Shown here: positions 46,524-56,418 of the stretch, in pieces
How positions within the stretch are numbered: the first letter of the stretch is position 1
Layout of the letters: every line of letters starts with the position of its first letter
Assembly: GCA_030248065.1 (NCBI GenBank)
Contig: JASAMV010001186.1
Span: forward strand, 1 to 64,000
Direction: 5' to 3'
Source: Rhynchonema sp. JSB1_4
Lineage: Eukaryota > Nematoda > Chromadorea > Monhysterida > Xyalidae
Length of the DNA: 64,000 nt
Made by a program: the position numbers and the translations under genes
Notes under the pieces: generated by a model
Told to the model about the DNA's origin: nothing
Seen by the model: only the letters and a program-made list of their open reading frames with translations
Databases searched by the model: none

Positions 46524-47808
46524 TGGGATACCGTTACGTTGAAGTATTGGTCTAAAAATAACTGGGTGGAAAACTCAGATAAAACGACCGCTACCAGTCC
46601 GGGTTCGGGCACGTCTTTGGCGAACTTACATACAAGACTAAGATCACCGAACCGTTTAGTATTATTTATATCACAGCCGGAAGGACTAAGGTCCACGCAC
46701 GTTATGCATGATGTTTTAGCCCATGTGGGCGGATTCAAATCGGAAGCCCAACTTGTCTGCTCCATACCCTTTCCCATAAAAAGACGTAAATATTGTAGCC
46801 CATACATGTCGTTGCTGAAATCGCACACTTGTGATTTGAGATCGACCGGATAATGGGTGTCACCTGCCTTCACACCAGCGTACTCTAGTGAGTTGTGTGT
46901 CATTTGATAAGGTGATTGATCATGTGTCCCATAGTAAATCTTGCTGTTCACGAAGCAAATGAACACTCGGTCAGGTAGTAGGCCTGTGTGGAGTGCGTTG
47001 GATGATGTTTCACGCATCCCTTTTGCAATGTACAGTGTTCTGACCTGTACTTGTCCGTAAGAATACCGAAACGGCATCCTCTGAAGGTCGTTCATTATTT
47101 GCAGCCCCACCGATTCCTGTACGTCGTGTTTGAGTACGTATAGTTGTAACTCCCAGATTTTCATTTTCACAGTGTCATCAGTGAAATTAAGTATGCACCA
47201 ATCTTCACTGGCCAAGTATAGTTCTACGCGAACACTTAAGAACGGAGGCAAAAGTGTCTTGACGTTGAAAAAATTGTGGCACAATCTACCCAAAAATTCA
47301 CCTTTTTTGACGATTTGGTCCGCTCTTTCATTTTCTTAAAACTGTATCCCTGAGCTGTCGCCTCATTTGCGTCAGTCTGGTAGTAACCTTGCAGCTGCAT
47401 GATCCCTTTTCTCATGCCATCTGTGCTATTTAATATACACCACAAGTAACTGAGCAATCCGTAGTCATTGCCTGAATCTACAAGTTGCGAATTCAAATAC
47501 AGACGACAAGTTTTTATCAAACCCAAACCGATGTTATTTACAAACGACACAATGGCGTCGGCCTTCAGATCATCGCCGTCTTCGTCAGTCAATTGAAGCA
47601 CCGACCGCACGTAAATGTGGCTTGGATCAATGAACTGGTGGCTCAAACCACATTCGAACACTATTGTATTATTTCCTTCAATTGGGTTCTGCGAGTTAAT
47701 CTGAACCAAGCGCTGACTGGTCAGTGCGGCCTGTGTTGGAGGAGTGTCCCAGAGATCTAACTTGGCCGAAGCCGTCAGTTGACTACCGCTTTCTACCTTT
47801 TCTACCAT
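46520..47808 (-). CDS. Major capsid protein, F54H12.2-like double jelly-roll, with internal frame change
   Basis: The first frame (47808 to about 47303) starts MVEKVESGSQLTAS, then DLWDTPPTQ and a jelly-roll block with IDPSHIYVRSVLQL and LYLNSQLVDSG. At the A6 run (plus-strand T6, 47303-47308) the family pattern passes to the -1 frame, which continues to 46520 with YPYG-like and LLPDRVFICFVN blocks. Both frames together span about 430 codons, the normal size for Polinton capsid proteins. The run reads A AAA AAG in the zero frame, a canonical -1 slippery heptamer, but a base lost in a homopolymer explains it equally well. A TATA box lies 43-50 nt upstream. The stop overlaps the protease start. 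Confidence 0.8.
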
Positions 47809-47850
47809 GTCGTCGGCGTCTATTTCTCAATGGTGCCGCTCGCCGTCTTC

Positions 47851-47858
47851 TATTTATA
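47851..47858 (-). promoter_or_regulatory. TATA box (TATAAATA) before the major capsid gene
   Basis: TATAAATA on the minus strand, 43-50 nt upstream of the capsid ATG at 47808. A second TATAAA lies near 47912. Copy 1 has lost this segment. Confidence 0.5.
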
Positions 47859-47912
47859 GTGCGTCGCGCCGGCGGGTGCCCAAGTCTGCGACGCCGACCG
47901 CGACCGTACCCT

Positions 47913-48137
47913 TTATAGGGCCAATGATAGTTTCTTATTCCTGACATGCTTGACGATCTTTCTTCGCTTCTGTGGTCGATTTCGTTTATACGGTATTGCA
48001 TTTCCAACTTTTGTAGCCAGGTGAGCCATTGGGCCCAACAGGCCGAGCGAACCCCCACCTTTGCGTATCCGTCGGGGCCTTTCTGAAATAAAGCGCCAGT
48101 AGCTCGGTGCCGGTGGTACATGTGTAACGAGCGTCAT
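47913..48137 (-). CDS. Small basic ORF (74 aa), possible pVI/pX-like minor virion protein
   Basis: The ATG at 48137 overlaps the penton stop at 48134 (ATGA). The product has a Pro/aromatic start, a Gly/Leu-rich hydrophobic stretch (GGGSLGLLGPMAHLATKVG) and a Lys/Arg-rich C-terminus (RNRPQKRRK). A hydrophobic or amphipathic segment plus basic tail fits minor core or membrane-active proteins of adenovirus-like elements, and the position between penton and capsid genes fits too, but similarity is by composition only. A second frame (47783-48121) encodes an extremely Arg-rich tail over the same DNA; it covers the TATA boxes and is less likely. Confidence 0.5.
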   Translation of the reverse strand: MTLVTHVPPAPSYWRFISERPRRIRKGGGSLGLLGPMAHLATKVGNAIPYKRNRPQKRRKIVKHVRNKKLSLAL

Positions 48138-48991
48138 TGTGGCGACCGTTGCCTGAAGTGTAGCGTCAAAATGGACTCTGACAGTAGTGATGCCGGCTTC
48201 CCACTTGTTGATCTTAGCTCCATCAATATGGAGTCGATATTGAACGATCGAAGTCGTTTATAATGCAACTGCGGTAGAATAACTGTCTGTCGCTTGCCGT
48301 ACAGTTCCGGGTCGACGCTCAAAACCCTCAATAGCTGGGCACTGGTGCTTGCGACTAGAGAAGATTGGATGATGTCGGAATAGTAGTAAATGCTACTTGT
48401 AACATCTGTGGCGCCATAGAGACGCATCGGACGATCGGCGGCGATCAGCTGGCGCGCCTTACTAATCTCGACCATTTCTGTGTCCCAGCCGAGCACACGA
48501 CGCAGATTCGGTGAAAGCCATATGCGTCTGACGTTGACTTCATCACTGCGGAATGCGACCACGCCAGCAGTGTCGTTGAGGTGCAATTTTAAGTTTATAT
48601 CAGTGTCCGCTGCTTGCTCTCTGACATCATTTTCTGTCGACAGGAGGAACATTTCCACGCTGGCAAACATGTCATGTAGGTACGCGAAAGTGCTCTCATC
48701 ATTCCCATTCAGGTCGGCAATTGCTTGATTGACTCGCCTTACGACGGCCGATTGACTACTTACTTCGCCAGAAGGCGCACACACACTAAGGATGTGCCCT
48801 GATGCATCAATCAGTAGTAGACAATCGTCCAGACGTGGGTACTGCTGCACTACCGAAGCTTCGGCCAGCGCCACTTCATAATCTGGTGATAATCGTAAAC
48901 GCTTAGCAAGCTGAGTACGAAAGTACCATGGCTCCGATCGACTCGTGACATTGGAAACAAGCGTCACATAAAAATCGTCCTGTGATGCCAT
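48134..48991 (-). CDS. Penton-like (minor) capsid protein, copy 2
   Basis: 285 codons from the Met at 48991; the upstream ATG at 49024 is close to the TATA box. Same protein as copy 1 with a few substitutions (for example Lys for Glu in the AKRL segment). Signature segments: DDFYVTL near the start, YEVALAEASV, the SIYYYSDIIQSSLVASTSAQ strand pair and the terminal LTLHFR. As the homologue of adenovirus penton base it should sit at capsid vertices. It is followed by an ATGA-coupled small ORF and preceded by the integrase gene. Confidence 0.82.
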   Translation of the reverse strand: MASQDDFYVTLVSNVTSRSEPWYFRTQLAKRLRLSPDYEVALAEASVVQQYPRLDDCLLLIDASGHILSVCAPSGEVSSQSAVVRRVNQAIADLNGNDESTFAYLHDMFASVEMFLLSTENDVREQAADTDINLKLHLNDTAGVVAFRSDEVNVRRIWLSPNLRRVLGWDTEMVEISKARQLIAADRPMRLYGATDVTSSIYYYSDIIQSSLVASTSAQLLRVLSVDPELYGKRQTVILPQLHYKRLRSFNIDSILMELRSTSGKPASLLSESILTLHFRQRSPQ

Positions 48992-49031
48992 GGTCGGCAA
49001 AACAATAGTTGTGATCAGGACCACTGGCCCG

Positions 49032-49039
49032 CTTATATA
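49032..49039 (-). promoter_or_regulatory. TATA box (TATATAAG) before penton gene copy 2
   Basis: TATATAAG on the minus strand, 41 nt from the chosen start codon at 48991. It is conserved in copy 1 at the same distance. Confidence 0.5.
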
Positions 49040-49089
49040 GCAGTTGCATATAAAAGTGTACTGTTACACCAGGCGTGCATTCTGCACGC

Positions 49090-50023
49090 TCATTCATAGT
49101 ACCGTGCAAGCTGCGGTTCGTAAAATACGCTCGGCATGACACCACCGTTACTGGCAAGTAGTTTATAAGTTGGCGGGAACCGATTAAGCTTTACTTTATG
49201 TATCGTATACACGTCGCTGTCAAAAGTTAGAGCGTGACCTTTTTCGAAACTGTTGGCGTGGTAGCGCCAGGCGAACCCGATCACCGACCGAGTACTTGTG
49301 ACGTGCAGTCGGCTGACTGGTGCGTCCGAGTAGGGCCGGTGTTTCACTGGTGATCGTGACTTGAATGGGGCGAAGGCCAGTTGACCCATGCCGCGTATTG
49401 TTGTAGGATTCGGTGATCTTCTCGTAATGGTCTATCCATCGTCGTTCGTTCCCCGTTGTACTCATGTAGGTCATCAACTTTCGCTTGAACGTGCCTATAA
49501 ATCGCTCAATCATGAAAGCATGGCTCGGTCCGCCGCTTGTCTGCACAAAGGCAGTACCTTGATCGGTTAGGAATCGCCTCAACGCAACCGATTCCATGCC
49601 CTTGTCTGCGTGCACAGAAATAGGGTTAAGCTTGAAGGATTTCCACGCATCCACCACCTGCCCCGGTCGCTTGCTTCGCACCGCACACGTGTACGCTCGT
49701 CTGCTAGCAACACAGATTGCACAGAGAATATACCCGAAGTTCCTGTTAAATTTTTTTAGTTTCACCCAATCAATTAGGTCAACATGGATATTCATCCCAA
49801 CTCCATGTGATCTCACTGCATTGCGCTTGAACTTGAAGCGGACTGCTCGCCGCATGGCATATGTCGGCTGGCGTGCCAGCCATTCTGCTACTTGTGCAAC
49901 ACGGACATTTGGTATCTGTCGACGCACATGCTCGTACAGCTTGCCTATACCGCTGTAACTGCCGGGTGCTGTCGGATCGTAGTAAAGTCGTGTAAGTAGT
50001 CTATCTATTTTCCTTCGTGCCAT
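49090..50023 (-). CDS. Polinton RVE (retroviral-type) integrase, with frame break near 49240
   Basis: The ATG is at 50023. The N-terminal part (YYDPTAPGSYSGIGKLYEHV) is the Polinton integrase DNA-binding region. The catalytic core shows Asp in HVDLID, Asp in HADKGMES and Glu in IERFIGTFKRKL, the DDE triad. The C-terminal SH3/chromo-like part (YSVGDRV, then VYTIHKVKL and VFYEPQLARYY) is split between two frames at the A5 run (plus-strand T5, 49240-49244). The first frame stops at 49220, the other at 49090. The same break is in copy 1. It inserts the element DNA into host chromosomes. The start overlaps the preceding small ORF by 19 nt. Confidence 0.85.
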
Positions 50024-50211
50024 TCCAGTTTGCTCTCAGCCGGCTCACTGGCCTGTTTCACTATTTGGCTCACTTTTTCTTTCATTAATTTGTTAATTTC
50101 TTGTAACAAACGCTCTTTCATATCGACACCATGTTGATTGCGCAGTAATTTATTCAGTCCCGTGTTGATTTGGGCAACGCCATCCGTACCAGTGACAGCT
50201 ACCTTTTTCAT
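50005..50211 (-). CDS. Small helical Polinton ORF (68 aa)
   Basis: The ATG at 50211 overlaps the stop of the upstream 108-aa ORF (ATGA); an ATG two codons earlier (50217) is also possible. The product is charged and mostly helical, with a coiled-coil-like run (ERLLQEINKLMKEKVSQIV), and overlaps the integrase start. Function unknown. Confidence 0.5.
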   Translation of the reverse strand: MKKVAVTGTDGVAQINTGLNKLLRNQHGVDMKERLLQEINKLMKEKVSQIVKQASEPAESKLEWHEGK

Positions 50212-50534
50212 TGGCATATTTTGTCAAATCGCTCGACGATCGGTGTTAGGTATACGGTGAAGAAGCTACCAGGGGCCAATCCTACAAGCAGTTCTCGTAG
50301 TGAGCGCAACGAGCGACTGCGCTGTCGTATTGCTCTCACAACCTTCGAATATTTACGAAGACTTGAAAGTTCAACTGGTGTCACGTTAAGTTTGGAAGTC
50401 AGTAGATTGTATGCGCAGTCTTTGATACACTTCAGCTGATCGTTACTGGCCTTCCTCAGCAGTTTCTTCCTTTCGCCGGGCCGTCCGTCATGCAGTGATT
50501 GTATGAATTGCCGATTACGACGTAGCCTTGCCAT
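50208..50534 (-). CDS. Conserved-type small Polinton ORF (108 aa, basic)
   Basis: Chosen start MARLRRNRQF at 50534. The upstream ATG at 50564 lies within the TATA box itself. It is basic and helical, with segments (RKKLLRKASNDQLKCIKDCAYNLL broken here as RKKLLRKA and CIKDCAYNLL; SLRKYSKVVRAI; a hydrophobic C-terminal VGLAPGSFFTVYL) that match the layout of a short ORF commonly found in animal Polintons near the integrase and ATPase genes. Family function is not known. The hydrophobic tail could contact membrane or capsid (inference). Confidence 0.6.
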   Translation of the reverse strand: MARLRRNRQFIQSLHDGRPGERKKLLRKASNDQLKCIKDCAYNLLTSKLNVTPVELSSLRKYSKVVRAIRQRSRSLRSLRELLVGLAPGSFFTVYLTPIVERFDKICQ

Positions 50535-50562
50535 TGTTGCTGTGCCAGCAGTTGTCACTATC

Positions 50563-50569
50563 ATTTATA
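50563..50569 (-). promoter_or_regulatory. TATA box (TATAAAT) before the 108-aa ORF
   Basis: TATAAAT on the minus strand, about 30 nt before the ATG at 50534. Confidence 0.45.
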
Positions 50570-50704
50570 CCCTGTTGGAGGATTTGCATTGCACCGACAG
50601 TGCACTGTGCCAACATGGCAGCATGCAACAATATGCCGCGTATGGCTCATTTTCGCCAGTCGAACGTGCCCACACTCGGCGCCGGTTGCCAAGCCACGGA
50701 TCCT

Positions 50705-51400
50705 CTATTTGTACAATACGTACGCATATTCTTGCAGACCGCTTTCCTTGAACACATTGGTTAAAATTCTCCTGCTGTCATCTGTGTTCTGTCTGATATC
50801 GAGAGCTAAATATCCGTGTGGTCTGCTGCATGCGTCATTGTAACATTGTTGCAATTCTCGCGCGAACCCCGGCCGAAACATGGCTGCAAATCGTGTGAAC
50901 GAACTGGCATCGCTCGGGTTCTTTAGCAGTACCATCCAAGTGCAGTTAAGCCTCACAATTCTGTTGTGCGTGTCAAATATTTGATGAAACGTAATACAAC
51001 AAAAACAGGGCGCGTGATGGCTATACTCGCAAGCTATGTGCCGAAGGGTCTCTTTGCTCTCCTGTATATCGTCAACAAACAAGCAGCGCGGCGCTGGTGT
51101 CTGTTTGAAGCTTTCCAAGTCCACCAAACCAACATGCACCTGCACCCTATCCGGATCTTCCTCACATAGTTCCTCAAATTGACCGCTGCTGGTCGGAGTG
51201 CAGCATATAACTATAGTTTTCGGCGCTTCATGAAATAACTCGTCGGCATTACGAACGATCGTCTTGATAACGGATGATTTGCCTGTGCAACAAGTACTGT
51301 TCGTTTGTTGGTAAAAAAGATGATAGGATTGTCAAAAGAGCACACACCTGGAAAACTGGGCCCAATGAGGGCCATCGTCCCACTATTGCTCAGCTTCATC
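50705..51400 (-). CDS. FtsK/HerA-type genome-packaging ATPase (A32-like)
   Basis: The main exon runs from about 51300 to the stop at 50705. Walker A is present as a CTGKSS segment near 51290 after an intron (about 51297-51347). The preceding exon ends GPSFPG, and the exact splice phase is unresolved, so a frame break is possible. Walker B is CLFVDD. Downstream there is a YSHHAPC segment, LKNPSD and HGYLALDI, all in the order of Polinton packaging ATPases. It would pump element DNA into capsids. It lies between PolB and the small ORFs in the same orientation. Confidence 0.75.
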
Positions 51401-51435
51401 TTCTCTGTGATGTTTTAAGGGGCATTTTTATTCAT

Positions 51436-54400
51436 TTATATTCGGTTGTAGCCGTAAGGCAGGGTAGTACCATCGTCACAAACGTATCTCTTATCAATAC
51501 TCACACGCCAGCGTTTCACTTCAGGTCGGGTAACGACCTGTTGTGTAGGCGTTCGTGCTATTACCGATCGTTCAACAGTCACCGTCGATGACCGATTTCC
51601 TTCTATGTACTGTCGCACGTGCTCCCTCATTGTCTTGTAGTTAAGCTGGCTTGCTACTTTGGGCGTTAGCGTGATGCCTCGGATGCGCGTCTTATATCTA
51701 ACTGCTCCTGTGCGCATGTCTTCAATGGCGTAGCAATAGTTTTTCAGTCCAGCAGCTACGAAAGCAGTTATTCTTTCGTGTGGCGGTACCTCACTCTGCA
51801 TTTGGCCAATAAGTGGGCCACATTCGGGTTGCCAATCGCCGTCTTGGCCGTTCCTGACCTGTTCCACCTGCGTCTTCCCCGCTCGTTGCCCAAACTTGCC
51901 CCACAAACCATTGATGATTAGCTTGCCTGAATCAGCAAGGTGAGTGCCTGATTCAGCAAGGTGACGGGTTTTAATTGCCAACAACTTACTTAGCATTCTC
52001 AGACACGCATTTGACTTTATGTCGCTCGGATCGATATCGATATTGAAATGCTCCTTGTACAGGTCACAAATCTGCTGTGCTGTGTAGCCATCTGGTACAC
52101 CTGAGCTTGTTATCTGGAACGGAAAGGTATGCCGTTAGTCGCCGACGCGCATGGTCTGTCATTGTTGTGCCGGAAGATGACGTGTCGCGCCAATATTGCT
52201 TCGCTATGGTGGTTAGTGCGCGCGCCGTCCTAACTTTTAATTTCAACCATTTGAACATGAATGCTGTGAACAGCCCAGATGCGGGATCGCGTCCGTCGTA
52301 CTGCGCTAACTGCGGCCAATGGAGAACGCATTTGATGCCGGAATATTCGTATCCTTGCCCCAAAGCCTCTTATATCTAGCAATGAACGAAGTTTATTCAC
52401 ACTGGCCTCTCCTGCCTAGGTGATACCAACTTCCTCGGTTGTCCAAACTCCTGTGAACGCCCGCTCTCCTCGACTGTGCACGCACGTGCTCGATCTCTGC
52501 TCACGCACACATGTCCTACAACATGCGAAAAACAGCTTGTTGTCATGCCTATACGGGAGTACCGGAATGTACATGTTGGCCGGAGCGTGCATCTGCAATA
52601 TTAGCTCGTTTTGCACGTGTTTCATTTCTATTGAAAGAAACATCACCACCGTTAAGTGGACGAGTCCGAAATATGGTCGACTGGACAAATCGGCAAAATT
52701 GGTCACAATTGTTTCGGGCCATCCGTATATGTATCGAGCAGTCGCTACTATGTACGGATATAACGAGACTAAAAGGAGGTGAACCGTCAATTGGAAGTAA
52801 TTTCCAAAAGTTTGCAGATCTCACCAATGTCGATTGCATCTATTTGCTCGCCTGGCTCACTTTGCATACGCAACACTTCGACCCTTGCCCCATATAGACC
52901 GTCGCTAAGCGTGGGTGCCGTGATCTTAGTGCGCTGCCTCACGCGTTGCATCTCGACGTCATTTCGCATTTGCTCATCAAATTCATGCTCCCAAACTTTT
53001 TCAGCGGATAATGCTGTTGAATGAATTTGTCACGTGCCATCGTCTGATTGAACAGTTGATCCATTGTCTGCCCTCGAACTCGTTTCGTTCGTTTCGGTTC
53101 GCATCGAATGCAGCCGTGGAAATGACAACATGAAATGCAAATCAATGTTCTTTCATGACAAACTTCTCACAAAGAGCGTAATGGGAGACCGCCCTAACCG
53201 TGAAATTCCAGTGCTAAGACCGGCCGGTTGCTGCTATCAAAACACATACCATCCACTGGGACACGGTTGTCGACTTTGAATTCGCCCTCGCCGCTCATTG
53301 CCGATTGCAGTCGGTACTTGTGCTTGTTGGATATGTAAGTCATCCAAATAAGAGCTTTTCTCGACTGCTGCATTGGCCGTAGAAGGCCTTGGTAAGGTAG
53401 TATGGGTAACGGTGTGATGTTTCGCCGATAGTAGTTGATCAGGAAATCTTTCATTACCAATCCACTCAAAGTGACGCTACACAAGAAAACGTCCAGATTT
53501 CCTGTGTATTGCATTACCATCCGTCTAAATTTCAATAATCCGCGACGCAGTAGGTCCACGTCATTGCAACAGTACCGCTCGAGCTGCCTTAAATGATTCC
53601 ACGTCGTTTGCTTTTTGTGCCACTCTGCAATTTCTGCCTTCTTGCTTTCGGTGGTTCGGTCCGTGTAGAATTCGGTCAGTGACGGGATGGGGACGTCCTT
53701 ATCGACGAGAGTGTCTGATGAGATTGTAAAAATGGGGTATGGAATCTTTTCAGCATCATTCAGTTCGAATGCTGCCGGAAATTTGGCCAACGCAAAATTG
53801 GCGAAGCTCATCGAATCCAGAATTGTCACTTTTCGATGGCGAAGCGTCAGCAAGCCCAGTCCTTTGGGGATTATTGATGGACGCAGGCCAGAGTTTAGCG
53901 CCTGATTGTAGATGAATAATCCGTCGTACCTTGGAATAGTTGTCAATGTCAATAGTCCCGAGTGAGTAGGTTAACTTTAAATATTACCTCTGAAAGTTAT
54001 GGAAAAACATTACGAATCGGCCTCGGTCCTTGAAAATCCACTCACAAATTTGTTGCATGCACGATTCGCCGGTGAATATCACCTGGAAAGTGCGCCATTA
54101 CTCTCAATGACTTGGTCGCACTTCGAAATACTGACTTACGCTTCTCCACAGTTTCTGCAGATCCGTCCCGGCGTCCAGCGATCGGCACATAAATCACAAC
54201 ATATTTGCATGACTCCCATTACCGGTCGGTGCAGATGCTCGCCGGGGCTGAGTTCTTTTTGCTGGTCACTTTCTAAATCACCGAAGCCATACTTGTACCA
54301 CGGTGCCCGCGGTATGGCTGGTACGGCAATGAAGCACTGGTGTTGTCGTTGGTCGATTGACTTTGGCTCTCCGCATAATCGGCAGTACCCCACGTGAAAA

Positions 54401-54740
54401 CATTTGTGCTGCCGTCTTGAATTCATTAGCGAGCCACAATCTTTACAGTATCGCAGTAGTTTACATACGCTGAGCTTCGCCCGTCCTTTTTTGTTTTTTG
54501 CAACTTTATGCGCCATATAGCACTGTTTAATGTAGAATCGTCGTTCACATGAGTAGCATTTTATCTCCTTTCCCTTTTTACACACTCCTTGACGTCTGCA
54601 TGCGTCGCACCTGAATCACTGGCTGGTGACTTTTGCGCAATGGCGCCATTGTGTACCTGTCTCTAACCTGGATTTGCATCTGCACTGCTGTTCTGCGTTC
54701 GTATACGGTTTCTCACACTTGGCGCAGTAGTACCCCCCCC
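51436..54740 (-). pseudogene. Polinton protein-primed DNA polymerase B, element 1 (motif C region missing)
   Basis: Order from 54740 down: a Cys/His-rich N-terminal zinc region (CAKC, CDACRRQGVC, CYSCERR, CKDCG, CRLCGE); exonuclease I as GFGDLES; exonuclease II as FHNFQ then YDGLFI across an intron; exonuclease III as ERYCCNDVDLL. Next are EFHG/HFHGCIRC, palm motif A region SLYPYI then YGWPETIV (about 52745), a GYEYSGI block (52355) and motif B KLIINGLWGKFGQR (about 51930). Next comes GLKNYCYAIED. Between GKFGQR and this C-terminal block only about 45 residues remain, and the YxDTDS motif C with its surroundings is absent. A frame change at the A5 run 52997-53001 and unresolved splice phases add damage. 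Introns of 57 bp and similar are visible (54611-54667). Not expected to polymerise DNA. Confidence 0.8.
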
Positions 54741-55250
54741 CGAAGAACACCAGAAGAGAGGGTATAATAGAAAAGTCGCCGTTCTCGTAAAGAAGGTATA
54801 TGGGGGGTGGTGGGGGTAGACCGAAAGAGATGCTCTCTTTCCTACTATACATTAAGAGATAGTACACACTGACCACTGTGTTCTGCTCTCTGCTCTGTCC
54901 CCGCACACCCCCCCGCGACGCCCCTCCCCCCCCCTTCCCTCTTGCCGCACTCGGCGCGCACTTTGATGCTGTTGTGGTGGCGTTGTACACGACTGAGTTG
55001 TCCCCTTGTTTTGGTCTTGCCACCTCCCGATACCCAGACCCCTACACCCCTGAGATTCTGAGAACTCGAAACCCCCCCCTTTCCCCTCTTCGCCTTTCGT
55101 GTCTACTCTCCACCCCTCTCCACCACTCCATGCTACATCCTATCATCGCGTGTGCCCAAAACTGAACCATACCCAACCAACCCCAGCACACCCCCCCGTC
55201 GCCTTTCTCCCCGCACCCACCCCCCCGGGCCGGCCCCGCACCCCCCCCCC

Positions 55251-55283
<33 letters not shown>

Positions 55284-55290
55284 CTCGCAC
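54730..55290. other. C-rich low-complexity DNA
   Basis: Long C runs (up to about 28, 55254-55281) and C/T-rich text with no gene. Frames through it encode Pro or Gly runs. Data quality is doubtful. The right end of Polinton element 1 may be hidden here. Confidence 0.7.
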
Positions 55291-55617
55291 GAGCCCTCCA
55301 CGCCCATACCCCCCGCCCTCTACATCCAATCTCCTTTAAACTAACTCTCATTAAGATAGAAAAAATTCGGGAGTCACCCCCCGTGCCGGTGGGAAAGGCA
55401 CAACAAACACCTCCTCTTGTGGAGAGTTCTCTTTCCCTCAAAAACTATGTCCAATACACGTGGGTATAGGCGGGTACTTAGATTATTTTACCCCGTGCTG
55501 GCACATAGATTATTTTACTCCGTCAGACAAGGCTGACGTTACAAAGTACATACATGGTACCTATGGTACTCAACATACATGGCACCCAATGTACCTACGG
55601 TACCCAACACTACAGTG

Positions 55618-55776
55618 CATGCATACATACATACATACATACATACATACATACATACATACATACATACATACATACATACATACATACATACATACAT
55701 ACATACATACATACATACATACATACATACATACATACATACATACATACATACATACATACATACATACATACAT
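55618..55776. repeat. (ACAT)n microsatellite, about 39 units
   Basis: A pure tetranucleotide array. Flanking text repeats gtacctatggtac, acatacatggtac and similar phrases. The periodic Tyr/Ile/His/Thr frames are artefacts. Confidence 0.97.
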
Positions 55777-56054
55777 AATGTACCTATGGTACCCAACATA
55801 TGTGCCAATATATGGTGCAACATACAGTCACCATGGCACAGCATGGTACCCAACTGATAAGTATGTATGTATTATTTCTGGTACCCATGAATGTTTGTCA
55901 ACAAGGAAGTGCGTTAGCTGACGCTGGTACGTGCCATGTACGTGTGTGTGATCAATGCATATTGTGTGTGGATACCCTTCTTGGGGTAGTACCCCAAGTC
56001 GAGGCTTTGTGAAGCGATATAGAAACCTGGGCACTGCAACGGTTGGAGAAAATT

Positions 56055-56324
56055 TCATTCACACAATGAATAGTCAGAATCACAGTCATCAGAATCACTG
56101 TCAAACAGTAAACGAGTAAAGAATTCCAGAGAATTATCACCATGGCGCATGTGTTCTCGGTACCATTGATCCATGAGGAGCCTGCGATGATGAAACGCAG
56201 CAATGTCCAGCAGGATTTGTTGTTCCAACAGCAGGGAGATGACTGGGTCTTTCGAGATGAACGTTGCATCCACCATGACGGATGACATGCACACTGTGAC
56301 GAACAGCACGAGTTTTGAGAACAT
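56055..56324 (-). CDS. Small ORF with signal-peptide-like start (89 aa)
   Basis: From the Met at 56324 (another in-frame ATG at 56375) the product begins MFSKLVLFVTVCMSSVMVDA, a plausible signal peptide, and ends in an Asp/Ser-rich acidic tail (DSDSDDCDSDYS). It diverges from the plus-strand Polinton genes across a TATA-containing gap. Family unknown; it could be an element 2 accessory gene or host. Confidence 0.4.
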   Translation of the reverse strand: MFSKLVLFVTVCMSSVMVDATFISKDPVISLLLEQQILLDIAAFHHRRLLMDQWYREHMRHGDNSLEFFTRLLFDSDSDDCDSDYSLCE

Positions 56325-56353
56325 GATTACACACTGAAACAAGTCACATGCAG

Positions 56354-56361
56354 TATAAATA
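56354..56361 (+). promoter_or_regulatory. TATA box (TATAAATA) at the head of Polinton element 2 genes
   Basis: TATAAATA on the plus strand, 65 nt before the first in-frame ATG (56419) of the following ORF. It sits in the divergent gap between that ORF and the minus-strand small ORF. Confidence 0.45.
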
Positions 56362-56418
56362 CCATGACAACACACCCACGCCGGAAGTTTTTGGCGCCAA
56401 AATTCAAAACACTAGCGC

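Larger units (their letters stand above)
45273..49770 (-). repeat. Tandem duplication unit 2 of Polinton element 1
   Basis: The longer copy (about 4.5 kb), continuous on its right with the complete integrase N-terminus and the upstream genes, so this is the ancestral arrangement on that side. On its left it joins unit 1. Confidence 0.95.
40880..54740 (-). mobile_element. Polinton/Maverick element 1 (minus strand), decayed, with internal tandem duplication
   Basis: All genes run on the minus strand: PolB, packaging ATPase, 108-aa ORF, 68-aa ORF, integrase, penton-like protein, small basic ORF, major capsid protein, protease, 291-aa ORF. This full Polinton gene set identifies the element. The part from inside the integrase to inside the last gene occurs twice in tandem. 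Element ends are only approximate: the left lies between the polymerase fragment stop (40846) and the last gene's stop (40947). The right is in or beyond C-rich low-complexity DNA after 54.7 kb. I did not find the terminal inverted repeats. Confidence 0.85.

Noticed and set aside
47783..48121. 112-codon Arg-rich frame as a protamine-like core protein
   Set aside because: It overlaps the ATGA-coupled ORF and contains the capsid TATA boxes; GC-rich promoter DNA can give Arg runs. Kept only as a remark.
52939..53145. Programmed frameshift in PolB at the A5 run
   Set aside because: The sequence is not a canonical slippery heptamer, and other homopolymers in the element are also broken; an indel is likelier.
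55460..55921. 153-codon frame with Tyr-Ile-His-Thr repeats
   Set aside because: It is the translation of the ACAT microsatellite.
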